Origin: Sphingobium faniae
GTDB taxonomy: Bacteria; Pseudomonadota; Alphaproteobacteria; Sphingomonadales; Sphingomonadaceae
NCBI GenBank assembly: GCA_900100475.1
Contig: FMTU01000008.1
Location: forward strand, 5,984-69,983
Length of the DNA stretch: 64,000 bases
Direction of reading: 5' to 3'
This document shows positions 28,966 to 38,043 of this stretch, piece after piece (within the stretch, counting starts at the first letter, position 1; each line of letters starts with the position of its first letter). The translations under genes and the position numbers were made by a program. Below the pieces are notes generated by a model, which was given only the letters and a program-made list of their open reading frames with translations, did no database searches and was not told the origin of the DNA.

Positions 28966-29948
28966 GGTTCATCTCCGGGTTGGGTGGTGGAAAGCGGCGT
29001 GAGGCGGTAGTCGCCGGTGGCAGCGTCGAGCCCTTCGACACGGGCCAGTTCGGCGAGGCGCCGGCCGTGTCCGTCGCGCACCAGCACGGCGATCAGGTCG
29101 ATCGTCTCGGCGAGCAGCGCGCGGGGCACCGTGATCACGGCCTCCTGGATAAGCTGCTCCATGCGCCGCAGCGCCCCGAGCGCGGTCCCGGCGTGGATCG
29201 TGCCGATGCCGCCGGGGTGGCCGGTCCCCCAGGCTTTGAGCAGGTCGAGCGCCTCGGCGCCGCGCACCTCGCCGATCGGGATGCGATCGGGCCGCAGGCG
29301 CAGCGACGAGCGGACAAGATCGGACAGTGAGGCGACGCCATCCTTGGTCCGCATGGCGACGAGGTTGGGCGCGGCGCATTGCAGTTCGCGCGTATCTTCG
29401 ATCAGCACGATGCGGTCGGCGGTCTTCGCCACCTCGGCGAGCAGCGCGTTGACCAGCGTGGTTTTCCCGCTGCCGGTTCCACCCGCCACGAGAATGTTGG
29501 CGCGGGCCGGAACAGCCTGCCGGAGCGTGTCCGCCTGGGCGGACGACATGATCCCGGCGGTCACATAGTCGTCCAATGTGAACACCGCGACGGCGGGCTT
29601 GCGGATCGCGAAGGCCGGCGCGGCCACCACGGGCGGCAGCAGCCCCTCGAACCGCTCGCCGCCCTCGGGCAGTTCGGCTGAGACGCGCGGAGACCGGGCA
29701 TGAACCTCGACGCCGACATGGTGGGCGACCAGGCGCACGATGCGCTCCCCGTCCGCGGCGGCCAGCGTCATGCCGGTGTCGCTGATCCCTTCGCCGAGCC
29801 GGTCGACCCACAACCGGCCGTCCGGGTTCAGCATCACCTCGATCACCTGGCTGTCATCGAGCCAGGCCGCGATCGACGGTCCCAGCGCCGTGCGCAGCAT
29901 TCGCGCGCCGCGTGTCTTCGCCTCGGAACGGATCGGGTGGACGGTCAA
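28962..29948 (-). CDS. trbB: TrbB/VirB11 family conjugation ATPase, first gene of the trb operon
   Basis: 328 aa. Walker [20 protein letters not shown] (about residue 170), Asp box [10 protein letters not shown], Walker B region [15 protein letters not shown] and His box [15 protein letters not shown]. It is the hexameric traffic ATPase. It opens the ten-gene trb run that goes on to 20299; the promoter should lie in 29949-30150. Confidence 0.95.
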   Translation of the reverse strand: MTVHPIRSEAKTRGARMLRTALGPSIAAWLDDSQVIEVMLNPDGRLWVDRLGEGISDTGMTLAAADGERIVRLVAHHVGVEVHARSPRVSAELPEGGERFEGLLPPVVAAPAFAIRKPAVAVFTLDDYVTAGIMSSAQADTLRQAVPARANILVAGGTGSGKTTLVNALLAEVAKTADRIVLIEDTRELQCAAPNLVAMRTKDGVASLSDLVRSSLRLRPDRIPIGEVRGAEALDLLKAWGTGHPGGIGTIHAGTALGALRRMEQLIQEAVITVPRALLAETIDLIAVLVRDGHGRRLAELARVEGLDAATGDYRLTPLSTTQPGDEP

Positions 29949-30159
29949 GACGAAGCCCCTGCATCGGGCCGGGCGAACCGCCGCCCGGCGTCAGGGGTCG
30001 ATCAAGAGAGACAGGAAATCACGCGAAGCAACACTTAAGTCAGGGCGTAGTATAGGGGGCGGCAGATACGTACGCGTTGCGGGGCGGCGCTCTGCGTGCT
30101 GTGTATGTCAGGCTCCTTTCGGGATCGCGATCGACCGAGTCGCGGCCTGTGTGGCGCGC

Positions 30160-30180
30160 ATCGACGGCGAAGCCGTCGAT
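30160..30180. promoter_or_regulatory. Perfect inverted repeat upstream of the HigA-like gene
   Basis: ATCGACGGC, spacer GAA, GCCGTCGAT: two 9-base arms, ending 20 bases before the ATG at 30201. Antitoxins of this type autoregulate through such operators, so it is a candidate operator; it could also simply form an RNA hairpin. Confidence 0.45.
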
Positions 30181-30200
30181 CAATTCTGAAGGACAGGCAC

Positions 30201-30566
30201 ATGGAAATCAGACCAATCAAGAACGATGACGACCATCGCGCGGCGGTCGATGAAATCCGGGCGTTCTGGAACGCGGAAGCGGGCAGCGCCGATGAGGACC
30301 GCCTCGATGTGCTGGCGACGCTGGTCGATGAATATGAGCGCAAGCGTTGGCCGGTAGACAAGCTCGACCCGGTGGAAGCGATCGAGGCGGCGATGGAAGC
30401 GGAAGGGCGCACCCGCGCCGATCTGGCGACCCTGATCGGCCAGTCCCGTGCGACGGAGGTTCTGGCTCGCAAGCGGGCGCTCTCGCTCCAGATGATCCGC
30501 AAGATCGAGCGGGCCTGGCATGTCCCTGCGTCGATTCTGGTCCGCGAATACCAACTATCGCGGTGA
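30201..30566 (+). CDS. higA: HigA-like helix-turn-helix antitoxin, apparently without toxin partner
   Basis: 121 aa. The N-terminal part (AVDEIRAFWNAEAGSADEDRLDVLATLVDEYE) and the XRE-like domain (VEAIEAAMEAEGRTRADLATLIGQSRATEVLARKRALS) match HigA antitoxins. SD AAGGACA precedes the ATG. A HigB toxin gene normally lies immediately upstream; the 250 bases before this gene contain none that I can recognise. It may be an orphan antitoxin or a repressor acting on trbB, which it faces divergently. Confidence 0.8.
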   Translation: MEIRPIKNDDDHRAAVDEIRAFWNAEAGSADEDRLDVLATLVDEYERKRWPVDKLDPVEAIEAAMEAEGRTRADLATLIGQSRATEVLARKRALSLQMIRKIERAWHVPASILVREYQLSR

Positions 30567-30635
30567 GGCCTGGCTGTCTGGTTGCGCGACAGCAGGCTTC
30601 TTCCCGGTGATTGGTCCCGACCGGATCGCGGGTCG

Positions 30636-30942
30636 TCAGACGCTCGGGAGCGCCAGGATGGGAGAAATTCTCCGCGATGCTGCCGCCTGCTCGCCCAATG
30701 CGCCGATGAAGTCGCCGAGTCCCTCCTCAGTGATATCCGCATAGCGGCCTGCCGCTATGTCATCCCAACCTGCTGCGACTGCCTTCTTCAAGGCTTCAAG
30801 CCTGGCCGCATCTTCCGCGGTGCGTTGTTCCACCAGCCGCAAGCCTTCCCGCAGCACCTCGCTGGCGTTCTGATAGCGGCCTGAGCGAACCAGCGTATCG
30901 ACCGGCCTGATGGTCGGTCAGAACGACATTGCGGGTCGGCAT
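30636..30942 (-). pseudogene. parD: ParD-like antitoxin gene with frameshift, no ParE partner
   Basis: From the ATG at 30942 the protein reads MPTRNVVLTDHQA in one frame. One base further along the frame becomes VDTLVRSGRYQNASEVLREGLRLVEQ and continues to the stop at 30636. Joined, they make a normal ParD antitoxin of about 100 aa. The break is at about 30903 within GGCCGGTCG. No ParE toxin follows in the 70 bases before the HigA gene. It is a decayed module, or a sequencing error plus an orphan. Confidence 0.75.
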
Positions 30943-31006
30943 TGCGCGAAGCTCCATAACGAGCAGGGCATCATAAAGCTTATTGGCAGAATATGCCAAT
31001 CTGTTG

Positions 31007-31429
31007 TCATGGTTGATCTGGCGCCTTCGGCTCGACATCCTCCGGTATTTCGTCGAGCAGGCTCTTGCCGCTTGCATAGCGCCGGCCGAGCGTCTCGACA
31101 AAACCCTCATAGCGCTTGCGCCCCTTGACCTGGGCGGCCGTCTGATCCTCATCGGGCAGCGGGGGCGTGACCGCCAGCCAGAAACGCACGAACAGCGCCA
31201 GCGCCTCGGTGGTGAGGCCGGTGTTGCGTTCGAGCCGCTGGACCTGGCGCGAAAGCCGGTCGAGACGGCGCGCGAACGCGGCCTCCATCCGGTCGGCGCC
31301 GTCCGGCGACATCCAGGAGGCGACGGCCGCTTCCACGATCGCCGAGCGCGAGATGCGGCGGCGGATCGCTAGCTCGCTCACCTGTTTCGCCAGCTCGGGC
31401 GGAAAATAGACGTTGAGACGGACGCGCAT
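31007..31429 (-). CDS. Ribbon-helix-helix (CopG-type) protein next to the coupling protein
   Basis: 140 aa. The N-terminus MRVRLNVYFPPELAKQVSELAIRRRISRSAIVEAAVASWM is a ribbon-helix-helix domain; the rest is helical and polar. A strong ribosome site (TAGGAGGTTCC) sits directly before the ATG, 8 bases after traG. By position it is likely a relaxosome accessory or regulator of traG. Confidence 0.82.
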   Translation of the reverse strand: MRVRLNVYFPPELAKQVSELAIRRRISRSAIVEAAVASWMSPDGADRMEAAFARRLDRLSRQVQRLERNTGLTTEALALFVRFWLAVTPPLPDEDQTAAQVKGRKRYEGFVETLGRRYASGKSLLDEIPEDVEPKAPDQP

Positions 31430-31437
31430 GGAACCTC

Positions 31438-33423
31438 CTACAATTCGATGCCGTCGTGGGGATCGAGCGACGCCTGACGTGCGACGCCCTGCATCCGTCG
31501 CCGCGCCGCAGCCTGGCGCGCGACGTCCTCGGGTTCGTCCTCGACAATGGAAAATTCCTGCGCTGGCGGTGCGGGCGCTGTCTCCTTCACGATGGCGACA
31601 TGATCGGGAAGCTCGGGCTCGCGGCGCAGACCGCTGTTGGCGGCATCCTCCTGGCGCCGGATGATCGCCGCGATCTCGGCGGGATCGGCCGTGGCGGCGA
31701 GCCCCGTCCAGTCGTCGGGACGGACCTCCCGCGGTGGTGATGCGGCCGGATCGGGCGGCGGCATGATCCGCGCGGCGAGACGGGGATCGGCATAATAGGC
31801 CGCCTTCTTCGCACGGATCGGCTGAATGCCCGACATCATGACGATTTCCTCGTCGGACGGAAGCTGCATGACCTCGCCCTGGGTCAGAAGCTGGCGCGCG
31901 GTCTCCGAACGCGAGACCATCAGATGGCCGAGCCAGGGCGAGAGCCTGTGTCCGGCATAATTCTTCATCGCCTTCATTTCGGTCCTGGTGCCGAGCGCCT
32001 TCGACACGCGCTCTCCCGTCTTCTCGTTGTTGGTCGCGAAACTCACCCGGACGTGGCAATTGTCGAGGACCGAATTGTCCTGCCCGTAGGCTTTCTCGAT
32101 CTGGTTCAACGACTGCGCGATCAGAAAGGATTTCAGGCCATAGCCGGCCATGAACGCCAGCGCGGACTCGAAGAAATCGAGCCGGCCCAGCGCCGGGAAC
32201 TCATCGAGCATCAGCAGCAGGCGATGACGCCTCGCGCCGCTGGCCAGTTCCTCGGTCAATCGCCGCCCGATCTGATTGAGCATGAGGCGAATGAGCGGCT
32301 TGGTCCGTGAGATGTCGCTGGGCGGAATGACGAGGTAGAGCGTCGCCGGCTGCTCGCCCGCGACCAGATCCATGACGCGCCAGTGGCAGGCGCGCGTGAC
32401 CTGCGCGACGACGGGATCGCGGTAAAGCCCGAGAAACGACATGGCGGTGCTGAGCACGCCCGACCGCTCGTTGTCGCTCTTGTTGAGCAGTTCGCGCGCG
32501 GCCGAGGCCACCACCGGATGCACGCCCGCTTCGCCGAGATGCGGTGTCGCCATCATCGCGGCCAGCGTCTGCTCGATCGTGCGCGCCGGATCGGACAGGA
32601 AGGCGGCGACTCCGGCCAGCGTCTTGTCCGGTTCGGCGTAGAGCACATGGAGTATCGCGCCCACCAGCAGCGAGTGCGAGGTCTTTTCCCAGTGGTTGCG
32701 TTTCTCCAACGAGCCTTCCGGGTCCACCAGCACATCGGCCACATTCTGCACGTCGCGCACTTCCCACTGGCCGCGCCGCACCTCCAGCAGCGGATTGTAA
32801 GCGTCCGACGCCGCGTTAGTCGGATCGAACAGCAGGACGCGGCCATGTTGCGCGCGAAAGCCCGCGGTCAGCGTCCAGTTCTCGCCCTTGATGTCGTGGA
32901 CGATCGCCGAGGCGGACCAGGTCAGGAGCGAGGGCACCACCAGGCCGACGCCCTTGCCCGAACGGGTCGGCGCATAGCACAGAACATGCTCGGGACCGTC
33001 GTGGCGCAGATAGGCGCGGCCGAGCTTGCCGAGCACCACGCCATCATTGCCGAGCAGCCCGGCCGCACGCACCTCGTCCTCACTCGCCCAGCGCGCGGAG
33101 CCGTAGGTCTCGGCGTTCTTCGCCTCTCGCGCCCGCCAGACCGACATCGCGATGGCGACCGCGATTGACACGAACCCGCCCGACGCGGCGATCCAGGCGC
33201 CGGTCTGGAAAATGTCGGGCGCATAGGCGTCGAAGCTGAACCACCACCAGAAAAAGGCGTAAGGCGGATAGACCGGCCAGCCCAGCGCCATGAGCCAGGG
33301 TTCGCCAAGTTCGGGCTGATACGCCAGCGCCGCCGCCGTCCATTGTGTTGCGCTCCAGATCGCGGTCAGCACGATCAGGAAGACGGTGGTGATCTGGCCC
33401 CAGAGAATTTTCGTTGCGGACAT
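31438..33423 (-). CDS. traG: TraG/VirD4 family type IV coupling protein
   Basis: 661 aa. Two N-terminal membrane helices (TTVFLIVLTAIWSATQW and the AAS/GGFVSIAVAIAMS region), then SARWASEDEVRAAGLL, Walker A APTRSGKGVGLVVPSLL (about residue 155) and Walker B LLLMLDEFPALGRL (about 405). It connects the relaxosome to the T4SS channel. It is transcribed away from the TacA-like gene; the shared promoter region is 33424-33505. Confidence 0.94.
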   Translation of the reverse strand: MSATKILWGQITTVFLIVLTAIWSATQWTAAALAYQPELGEPWLMALGWPVYPPYAFFWWWFSFDAYAPDIFQTGAWIAASGGFVSIAVAIAMSVWRAREAKNAETYGSARWASEDEVRAAGLLGNDGVVLGKLGRAYLRHDGPEHVLCYAPTRSGKGVGLVVPSLLTWSASAIVHDIKGENWTLTAGFRAQHGRVLLFDPTNAASDAYNPLLEVRRGQWEVRDVQNVADVLVDPEGSLEKRNHWEKTSHSLLVGAILHVLYAEPDKTLAGVAAFLSDPARTIEQTLAAMMATPHLGEAGVHPVVASAARELLNKSDNERSGVLSTAMSFLGLYRDPVVAQVTRACHWRVMDLVAGEQPATLYLVIPPSDISRTKPLIRLMLNQIGRRLTEELASGARRHRLLLMLDEFPALGRLDFFESALAFMAGYGLKSFLIAQSLNQIEKAYGQDNSVLDNCHVRVSFATNNEKTGERVSKALGTRTEMKAMKNYAGHRLSPWLGHLMVSRSETARQLLTQGEVMQLPSDEEIVMMSGIQPIRAKKAAYYADPRLAARIMPPPDPAASPPREVRPDDWTGLAATADPAEIAAIIRRQEDAANSGLRREPELPDHVAIVKETAPAPPAQEFSIVEDEPEDVARQAAARRRMQGVARQASLDPHDGIEL

Positions 33424-33505
33424 GGGACGTCTCCTGCGAAAGTGATTGTATTGACATTGTCGTTGCAAAACCCCAGATACGCCCGGCAACCGGAGGATCG
33501 CGACA

Positions 33506-33814
33506 ATGGCGCAGACGACACCTGCACATCCGAACGGGCGGGCTTCCGCCCGCAAGGACGATGTCATCCAGATCAGGGCGTCGGCGGGTATGAAGGCCAT
33601 TCTCACCCGTGCCGCCGCGCTGCGCGGTCAGAAGCTGTCCGAGTTCATGCTCGACAGCGCGCGGCGCGAAGCGGAGGACGCCATTCTCGATCAGCGCACC
33701 TTCTTCCTCGACGCGGAGCAGCATGAGCAATTCCTCGCCATGCTCGATGCCCCGCCCGCGCCGTCCGACGCTCTGCAGACCCTCATGCGGCGCAAGCCGA
33801 TCTGGGAACGCTGA
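33506..33814 (+). CDS. tacA: TacA-like (DUF1778) antitoxin
   Basis: 102 aa. RKDDVIQIRASAGMKAILTRAAALRGQKLSEFMLDSARREAEDAI is the DUF1778 ribbon-helix-helix; the C-terminal tail (FFLDAEQHEQFLAMLDAPPAPSDALQTLMRRKPIWE) is the part that normally wraps the toxin. It neutralises the GNAT toxin encoded 15 bases downstream. Confidence 0.9.
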   Translation: MAQTTPAHPNGRASARKDDVIQIRASAGMKAILTRAAALRGQKLSEFMLDSARREAEDAILDQRTFFLDAEQHEQFLAMLDAPPAPSDALQTLMRRKPIWER

Positions 33815-33829
33815 CGGGCTTTCGGTTCC

Positions 33830-34345
33830 GTGGCGGACATCCGCATCACGCCACCCGCGCGTCTGACCGCCGATCACGATGTCGCGGGCTTCGCCAATGG
33901 CGTGCATGCCTCGCTCGATGACTGGCTGCGGGACCGCGCGCTGGCGAGCGAGGGGAGTTCGGCGCGCACCTATGTCGTCTGCAATGCCGCCGAGCCGCGC
34001 CGGGTGGTCGGCTACTATACGATCACGACCGCGATGGAGCAGCGGGCTGCTCTGCCGTCCGCGAAGCTGCGGCGCGGCATGCCCGACCGGGTGCCGCTGC
34101 TCCTGATCGGCCGGCTCGCCGTTGATGCCGGGTTCCAGGGCATCGGCCTTGGCGCCGATCTTCTGGCCGATGCGCTCCGGCGCTGCGCCGCGGCAGCCGA
34201 GATTGCCGGTGCGCGCGCGGTGATCGTTCATGCGATCGACGAAAAGGCGGCGGCGTTTTATGCGCGGCACGGGTTTATCCCTACCTCGCTCGGCGAACTG
34301 GTCATGCTGCTGCCGATCGAGGCAATCCGCTCGCGGCCGAACTGA
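33830..34345 (+). CDS. tacT: TacT-like GNAT acetyltransferase toxin
   Basis: 171 aa from a GTG. GNAT signatures: VVGYYTIT, LLIGRLAVDAGFQGIGLGADLLADAL (acetyl-CoA loop QGIGLG) and KAAAFYARHGFIP with the Tyr typical of TacT toxins. Family members acetylate charged tRNAs and stop translation. It pairs with the DUF1778 gene upstream and is convergent with the relaxase gene. Confidence 0.9.
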   Translation: MADIRITPPARLTADHDVAGFANGVHASLDDWLRDRALASEGSSARTYVVCNAAEPRRVVGYYTITTAMEQRAALPSAKLRRGMPDRVPLLLIGRLAVDAGFQGIGLGADLLADALRRCAAAAEIAGARAVIVHAIDEKAAAFYARHGFIPTSLGELVMLLPIEAIRSRPN

Positions 34346-34359
34346 GACGCGCCGACACA

Positions 34360-36135
34360 TCACAATCCCAGCCCCCGCTTGCGGCCCAATGACCAGCCGA
34401 TCCCGCCGCCGTCGCGCATGATGCCGGAGACCTGGCGGCCAAGCTGGCGCTCAAGGTCGTTCGACCAGGGGACGAGCCGGAAGCTCAGGCCCCCATCTCC
34501 GCTCAGGCTCTCGATCATGGCGAAGCGGCCGGAGGAGAGCGCGAGGCGCTGGCGGCAGGTGCCGGCGATCCTGTCGCCGGGACTGGTGGGCCGGTAGGCG
34601 AGCCCCGTCCGGCCCGCGATCTCGGCGCCGGTCGCGTCCAGTTCACGGCGGCGCAGCGTATCGAGAAGTCCCCGCTGGAAGACGACGCGCTCGCCATAGC
34701 GCCGCGCCAGTCCCTCGCGCACGAGACGATCGGTGCGCTCGTCCATCGCCCGGCGCACGTCCGCGCCGAAGCCTCCCTCGGCAACGCCGGTCCCGCGCTC
34801 GATCAGCCGATGGTCGAGCCAGGTGGCGCCCGGCGCCTTCACCTGTGCGGCGAGATCGAGATCGGAGCGGGTGGCAAGGAACAGGGTCGGTTTCTGTTCG
34901 CCGGCCCGGCCGATGACGCGCAGTTCGACGATGCCGCCTATGGCGGGACCGCGCTCCAGGGCCTCGATGCCTGGAAGCCGGACATGGTGGGTGCGTCCGT
35001 CCGTGCCGTCGATCACCGCATAGGCCGAGCCGCGCAGTTCGTCGTGCAGCCCCTTGTCGATCAGCCGCCCGACGATGGGCTTTTCGGGCGGCGCGCTCAC
35101 GATCGCATAGCTGTCGAGCGCCCGGTCCTGGCCGTGATCCTTCAACGCCTGGCCGATGGTGCGGATGATGTCGCCGCGTGCGCCCAGATCGCGCAGCTTC
35201 GCTTGCGCGCCTTCGGCCATGATCCATTGGCCGGGTTCGGTTTCGGCGGCGAGCCCCATCGTTTCGAGATGCTGTAGCCGTCCGATCATGAGGCGACGCA
35301 CGCGCGGATCGTCGGGTCCGGGCTGCTGGGGCCGCAAGTCGATGACGCCAAGCTCATCGGCCGTGCGGCTGATCTCGGCATCCAGCCTCGTCCAGCGTTC
35401 GGCCGTCACTTCCCGGTCGAGCGCCTGGCTGATTTCATGTTCGGGCTTCGGGCCGAGTTCGGCCCAGGCCAGTTCCTCGGCGCGCGAACGCAGACCGTGG
35501 CTGATATAATCGCGGCTCATGACGAGATCGGCGCCCTGGTCATCGACACCGCGCACCAGAAGATGGACATGCGGGTTGTCGGTGTTCCAGTGATCGACCG
35601 CGATCCATTCGAGACGGGTGCCGAGGTCCGCTTCCATCTGGCGGACGAGATCGCGGGTGTATTCGCGAAGGTCCGAAAGGTCCGCCGCATCCTCGGGCGA
35701 GACGATGATACGAAAATGATGCCGGTCATCCTTGGCAAGCGCGGTAAAGGCGCGGTCATCGGCGCCGTCGCCATTCGCATCGAACATCCGCGCGGGCGAG
35801 CCATCGCGGGTGACGCCCTCGCGTTTGAGATAGGCGATGTGCGCGGACAGCGGTGCCCTGGGCCGTCCGCCTCGGCCGATACGGGTGACGGGCACCATCT
35901 TGACCAGCACGCGCCGGCCCGATCCGAACAGGCGGCTGCGGGCGAAGGCCGTGCGGCCCCGGCCGAAGTTCGATTGCCCGCGCGGGCGCGATCCGCCCCA
36001 GCCGCGCGACCTGCCTCCACCGCTACGCGCGGCCACACGAAGCACCTGGGCGACAAACCCGCGCGCCTTGCCGCCCGGACGGCCTCTGTCCCTGACCTTG
36101 CCGGGCCGGATGCGGAAATCGCCATCCTCGCTCAT
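34360..36135 (-). CDS. VirD2-like relaxase with DUF3363-type C-terminus
   Basis: 591 aa from the ATG at 36135. A basic N-terminus, then LVKMVPVTRIG, HIAYLKREGVTRDG, DRHHFRIIVSPED and the metal-binding motif DHWNTDNPHVHLLVRG place it in the MOBP/VirD2-like relaxases. The rest (about 250-591) is the DUF3363-like region seen in element-encoded relaxases of this type. It should nick oriT and pilot the strand. The candidate oriT lies 115-165 bases upstream of its start. Confidence 0.9.
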   Translation of the reverse strand: MSEDGDFRIRPGKVRDRGRPGGKARGFVAQVLRVAARSGGGRSRGWGGSRPRGQSNFGRGRTAFARSRLFGSGRRVLVKMVPVTRIGRGGRPRAPLSAHIAYLKREGVTRDGSPARMFDANGDGADDRAFTALAKDDRHHFRIIVSPEDAADLSDLREYTRDLVRQMEADLGTRLEWIAVDHWNTDNPHVHLLVRGVDDQGADLVMSRDYISHGLRSRAEELAWAELGPKPEHEISQALDREVTAERWTRLDAEISRTADELGVIDLRPQQPGPDDPRVRRLMIGRLQHLETMGLAAETEPGQWIMAEGAQAKLRDLGARGDIIRTIGQALKDHGQDRALDSYAIVSAPPEKPIVGRLIDKGLHDELRGSAYAVIDGTDGRTHHVRLPGIEALERGPAIGGIVELRVIGRAGEQKPTLFLATRSDLDLAAQVKAPGATWLDHRLIERGTGVAEGGFGADVRRAMDERTDRLVREGLARRYGERVVFQRGLLDTLRRRELDATGAEIAGRTGLAYRPTSPGDRIAGTCRQRLALSSGRFAMIESLSGDGGLSFRLVPWSNDLERQLGRQVSGIMRDGGGIGWSLGRKRGLGL

Positions 36136-36250
36136 GGCTGGCGCGCTTTCCGCCGAAAACGGCCCTTGGTGCCGTTCGGCGCGTTGATATTGCTGCCTTT
36201 TTCCTTCCGCGCGGCACGCGCGCCGACCGACGCCCCCGCGTGAAGCCACG

Positions 36251-36300
36251 GAAAAGCCTCGGCTTTTCGGCGAAACGGGGTGCGGCTTATATCTTGCCGT
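36251..36300 (+). other. Candidate oriT: inverted repeat plus P-type nic site
   Basis: An 8-base perfect inverted repeat (GAAAAGCC, TC, GGCTTTTC at 36251-36268) is followed 19 bases later by TATATCTTGCCG at 36288-36299. This fits the RP4/VirD2 nic consensus YATCYTG|Y and differs by one base from the T-DNA border core TATATCCTG|C. The predicted nick is between 36296 and 36297. It sits in the non-coding gap 36136-36373 next to a VirD2-like relaxase. Confidence 0.6.
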
Positions 36301-36373
36301 CCCTTCCTTCGGCTTTTTCCTGCCCTTCCAGGCACTTCCACCTTCCAACCGGGCAATCTGAAAACGGGGGCGG

Positions 36374-36955
36374 TCATGGTGCGCCGGCCTGCCGCCGGCT
36401 TGCGGACGGCGCGCTGCCGAGCCGCGGCGATGCTGCAACGGGATCGCCCGGCAGCGCGAATTTGAGGCGCCAGGTGCGCCACGCTTCGGCGACGGCTCCG
36501 GTGCCGGGAAACAGGTCGTCGAGCGTGTCGTCGGGACGCGCGGCGACCGTCTCGAAGCACCAATGGCAGACTGCTTCGGGCTTGGCCCCGGTAAGACCGC
36601 GGCGCAGCGTGATCGGGCATTCGATCCAGTCGCGCAGGACCAGCCGCTTGCTGACCACCGGCTTGCGCGCGGCCTTCACGATGACGGGTTCCCACGCATA
36701 AGCGACCGGCACGTTGCGCTTGAACGCGGCAAAGCCCTTGACCCACGCCATCCACCGCGCGCCGGTTTCACGGACCGGCGGCGCGAGGACGGCGATCGAT
36801 TCCGGCGTCGCGGCGGCGTGCAATATCCAGCCGTCATAGTCGCGCTGGAGTCGCTCGATCAGCGCGGCGTGATCGACCTCCCCCGCATAGTCGGGATGGT
36901 CGCGATAGAGATGCGCGCAGCCAATATAGGGCGGATCGGCATAGGCGATCTTCAC
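36374..36955 (-). CDS. DNA methyltransferase-like protein (DPPY, N6-adenine type)
   Basis: 193 aa from a GTG. It begins VKIAYADPPYIGCAHLY, giving motif IV DPPY right at the N-terminus, and ends with LDDLFPGTGAVAEAW, the FxGxG motif I, an order typical of the beta class. The length is short for a full methyltransferase, without an obvious target-recognition domain. Its GTG overlaps the end of the transglycosylase gene by 4 bases. It probably modifies the element's DNA; no restriction enzyme is nearby. Confidence 0.75.
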   Translation of the reverse strand: MKIAYADPPYIGCAHLYRDHPDYAGEVDHAALIERLQRDYDGWILHAAATPESIAVLAPPVRETGARWMAWVKGFAAFKRNVPVAYAWEPVIVKAARKPVVSKRLVLRDWIECPITLRRGLTGAKPEAVCHWCFETVAARPDDTLDDLFPGTGAVAEAWRTWRLKFALPGDPVAASPRLGSAPSASRRQAGAP

Positions 36956-37659
36956 GGCTGCCTCCGCCCCGACAGCGCAACGAACAGGCTGTTCGCGGGC
37001 GGATCGGCTGAAACGGGACGGTCGTCCTGGTGTCCATCCAGGGCGGCATCCGGCGCAGGCGGATTGTCGTCGGCCCGCGCGGCGAACAATGCGGCCCGGC
37101 GCCATGCATGGGGATCGGATGGCGCGGCAGCGGCAAGCTGGATATCGCCCGCGCTGCCGGCGACCGACGCCAGCTTCGCGAGATAAGCGCGCGTCTCTCG
37201 CGGAAGCGGGCGGCCACGCGACAGATATTCGTCGTAGCGCCCCGGTCCCGCATTATAGGCGGCCAGCATGGCGGTCGGGTTGCCGTAGCGGTCGTGCATC
37301 GCGCGCAGATAAGCGGTGCCCGCCATGATGTTGTCGCGCACGTTATAGGGATCGCGTCCCAGCCCATGACGGACGCGCAGGGTCGCCCAGGTGCCGGGCA
37401 TGATCTGCATCAGGCCGATCGCGCCCGCCGCCGACACCGCGCGGGAATCGCCGTTGCTTTCGATGCGCATGACGGCCCATATCCATGCCTCGGGAATGCC
37501 GAAGCGGCGCGCGGCATCTGCGACATGGAGGGCATAGGGGTGGCTCACCGTCCCCCGTTCCGCCGGCAAGGTTTGCGCGGCGGCGATGACGGGAAGCTGC
37601 GCGGCGGCGAACACCGCGATCAGCGCCAGGGTGAACGGATGACGGAGAGGCCGGCGCAT
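36952..37659 (-). CDS. VirB1-like lytic transglycosylase
   Basis: 235 aa. Signal peptide (FTLALIAVFAAAQLPVIAAAQ), then the SLT domain: IPEAWIWAVMRIESNGDSRAVSAAGAIGLMQIMPGTW with the catalytic Glu in RIES, and AAYNAGPGRYDEYL. It opens peptidoglycan for assembly of the secretion channel in the periplasm. It is the middle gene of a run with the methyltransferase and DUF736 genes. Confidence 0.92.
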   Translation of the reverse strand: MRRPLRHPFTLALIAVFAAAQLPVIAAAQTLPAERGTVSHPYALHVADAARRFGIPEAWIWAVMRIESNGDSRAVSAAGAIGLMQIMPGTWATLRVRHGLGRDPYNVRDNIMAGTAYLRAMHDRYGNPTAMLAAYNAGPGRYDEYLSRGRPLPRETRAYLAKLASVAGSAGDIQLAAAAPSDPHAWRRAALFAARADDNPPAPDAALDGHQDDRPVSADPPANSLFVALSGRRQP

Positions 37660-37663
37660 CCGT

Positions 37664-38008
37664 TCAACCTCCGCTGGCCGGTTCGGGCGGGCGGTTCCAG
37701 ACCAGATAATGAACGTCGCCATGTCCGGCGGTGAGCAGCATGGCGTCGATCGGTCGCGGAAAGAGCGGGCCGTCGATGCGCACCGCAATGTGGAATCCGC
37801 CCGGTCCACCGGGGCGATGCCGCGCCTCGCCGATCGGGAATCCCTCGGCATTCTCGCCGAGATAGACACGCATGTCGGGACATTTGCCCTCGTTCTCGCG
37901 GGGATCGACCTCGGCGAGATAGATCGGCGCGTCGAGACCGAGCGTCTGGATGCGGCCCTTCCAGGAGCCGTTGTCGCGGCGGAACGTGCCGATGGTGATC
38001 TGGTTCAT
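37664..38008 (-). CDS. DUF736 family protein (copy 1)
   Basis: 114 aa. ITIGTFRRDNGSWKGRIQTLGLDAPIYLAEVDP and VRIDGPLFPRPIDAMLL are the hallmarks of DUF736, small beta-rich proteins of unknown function found in alphaproteobacterial conjugative elements. Four bases separate it from the transglycosylase gene. Confidence 0.88.
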   Translation of the reverse strand: MNQITIGTFRRDNGSWKGRIQTLGLDAPIYLAEVDPRENEGKCPDMRVYLGENAEGFPIGEARHRPGGPGGFHIAVRIDGPLFPRPIDAMLLTAGHGDVHYLVWNRPPEPASGG

Positions 38009-38043
38009 GAGTCTACCTTTCGTTTGCGGGGGAAGAGAGAGCG

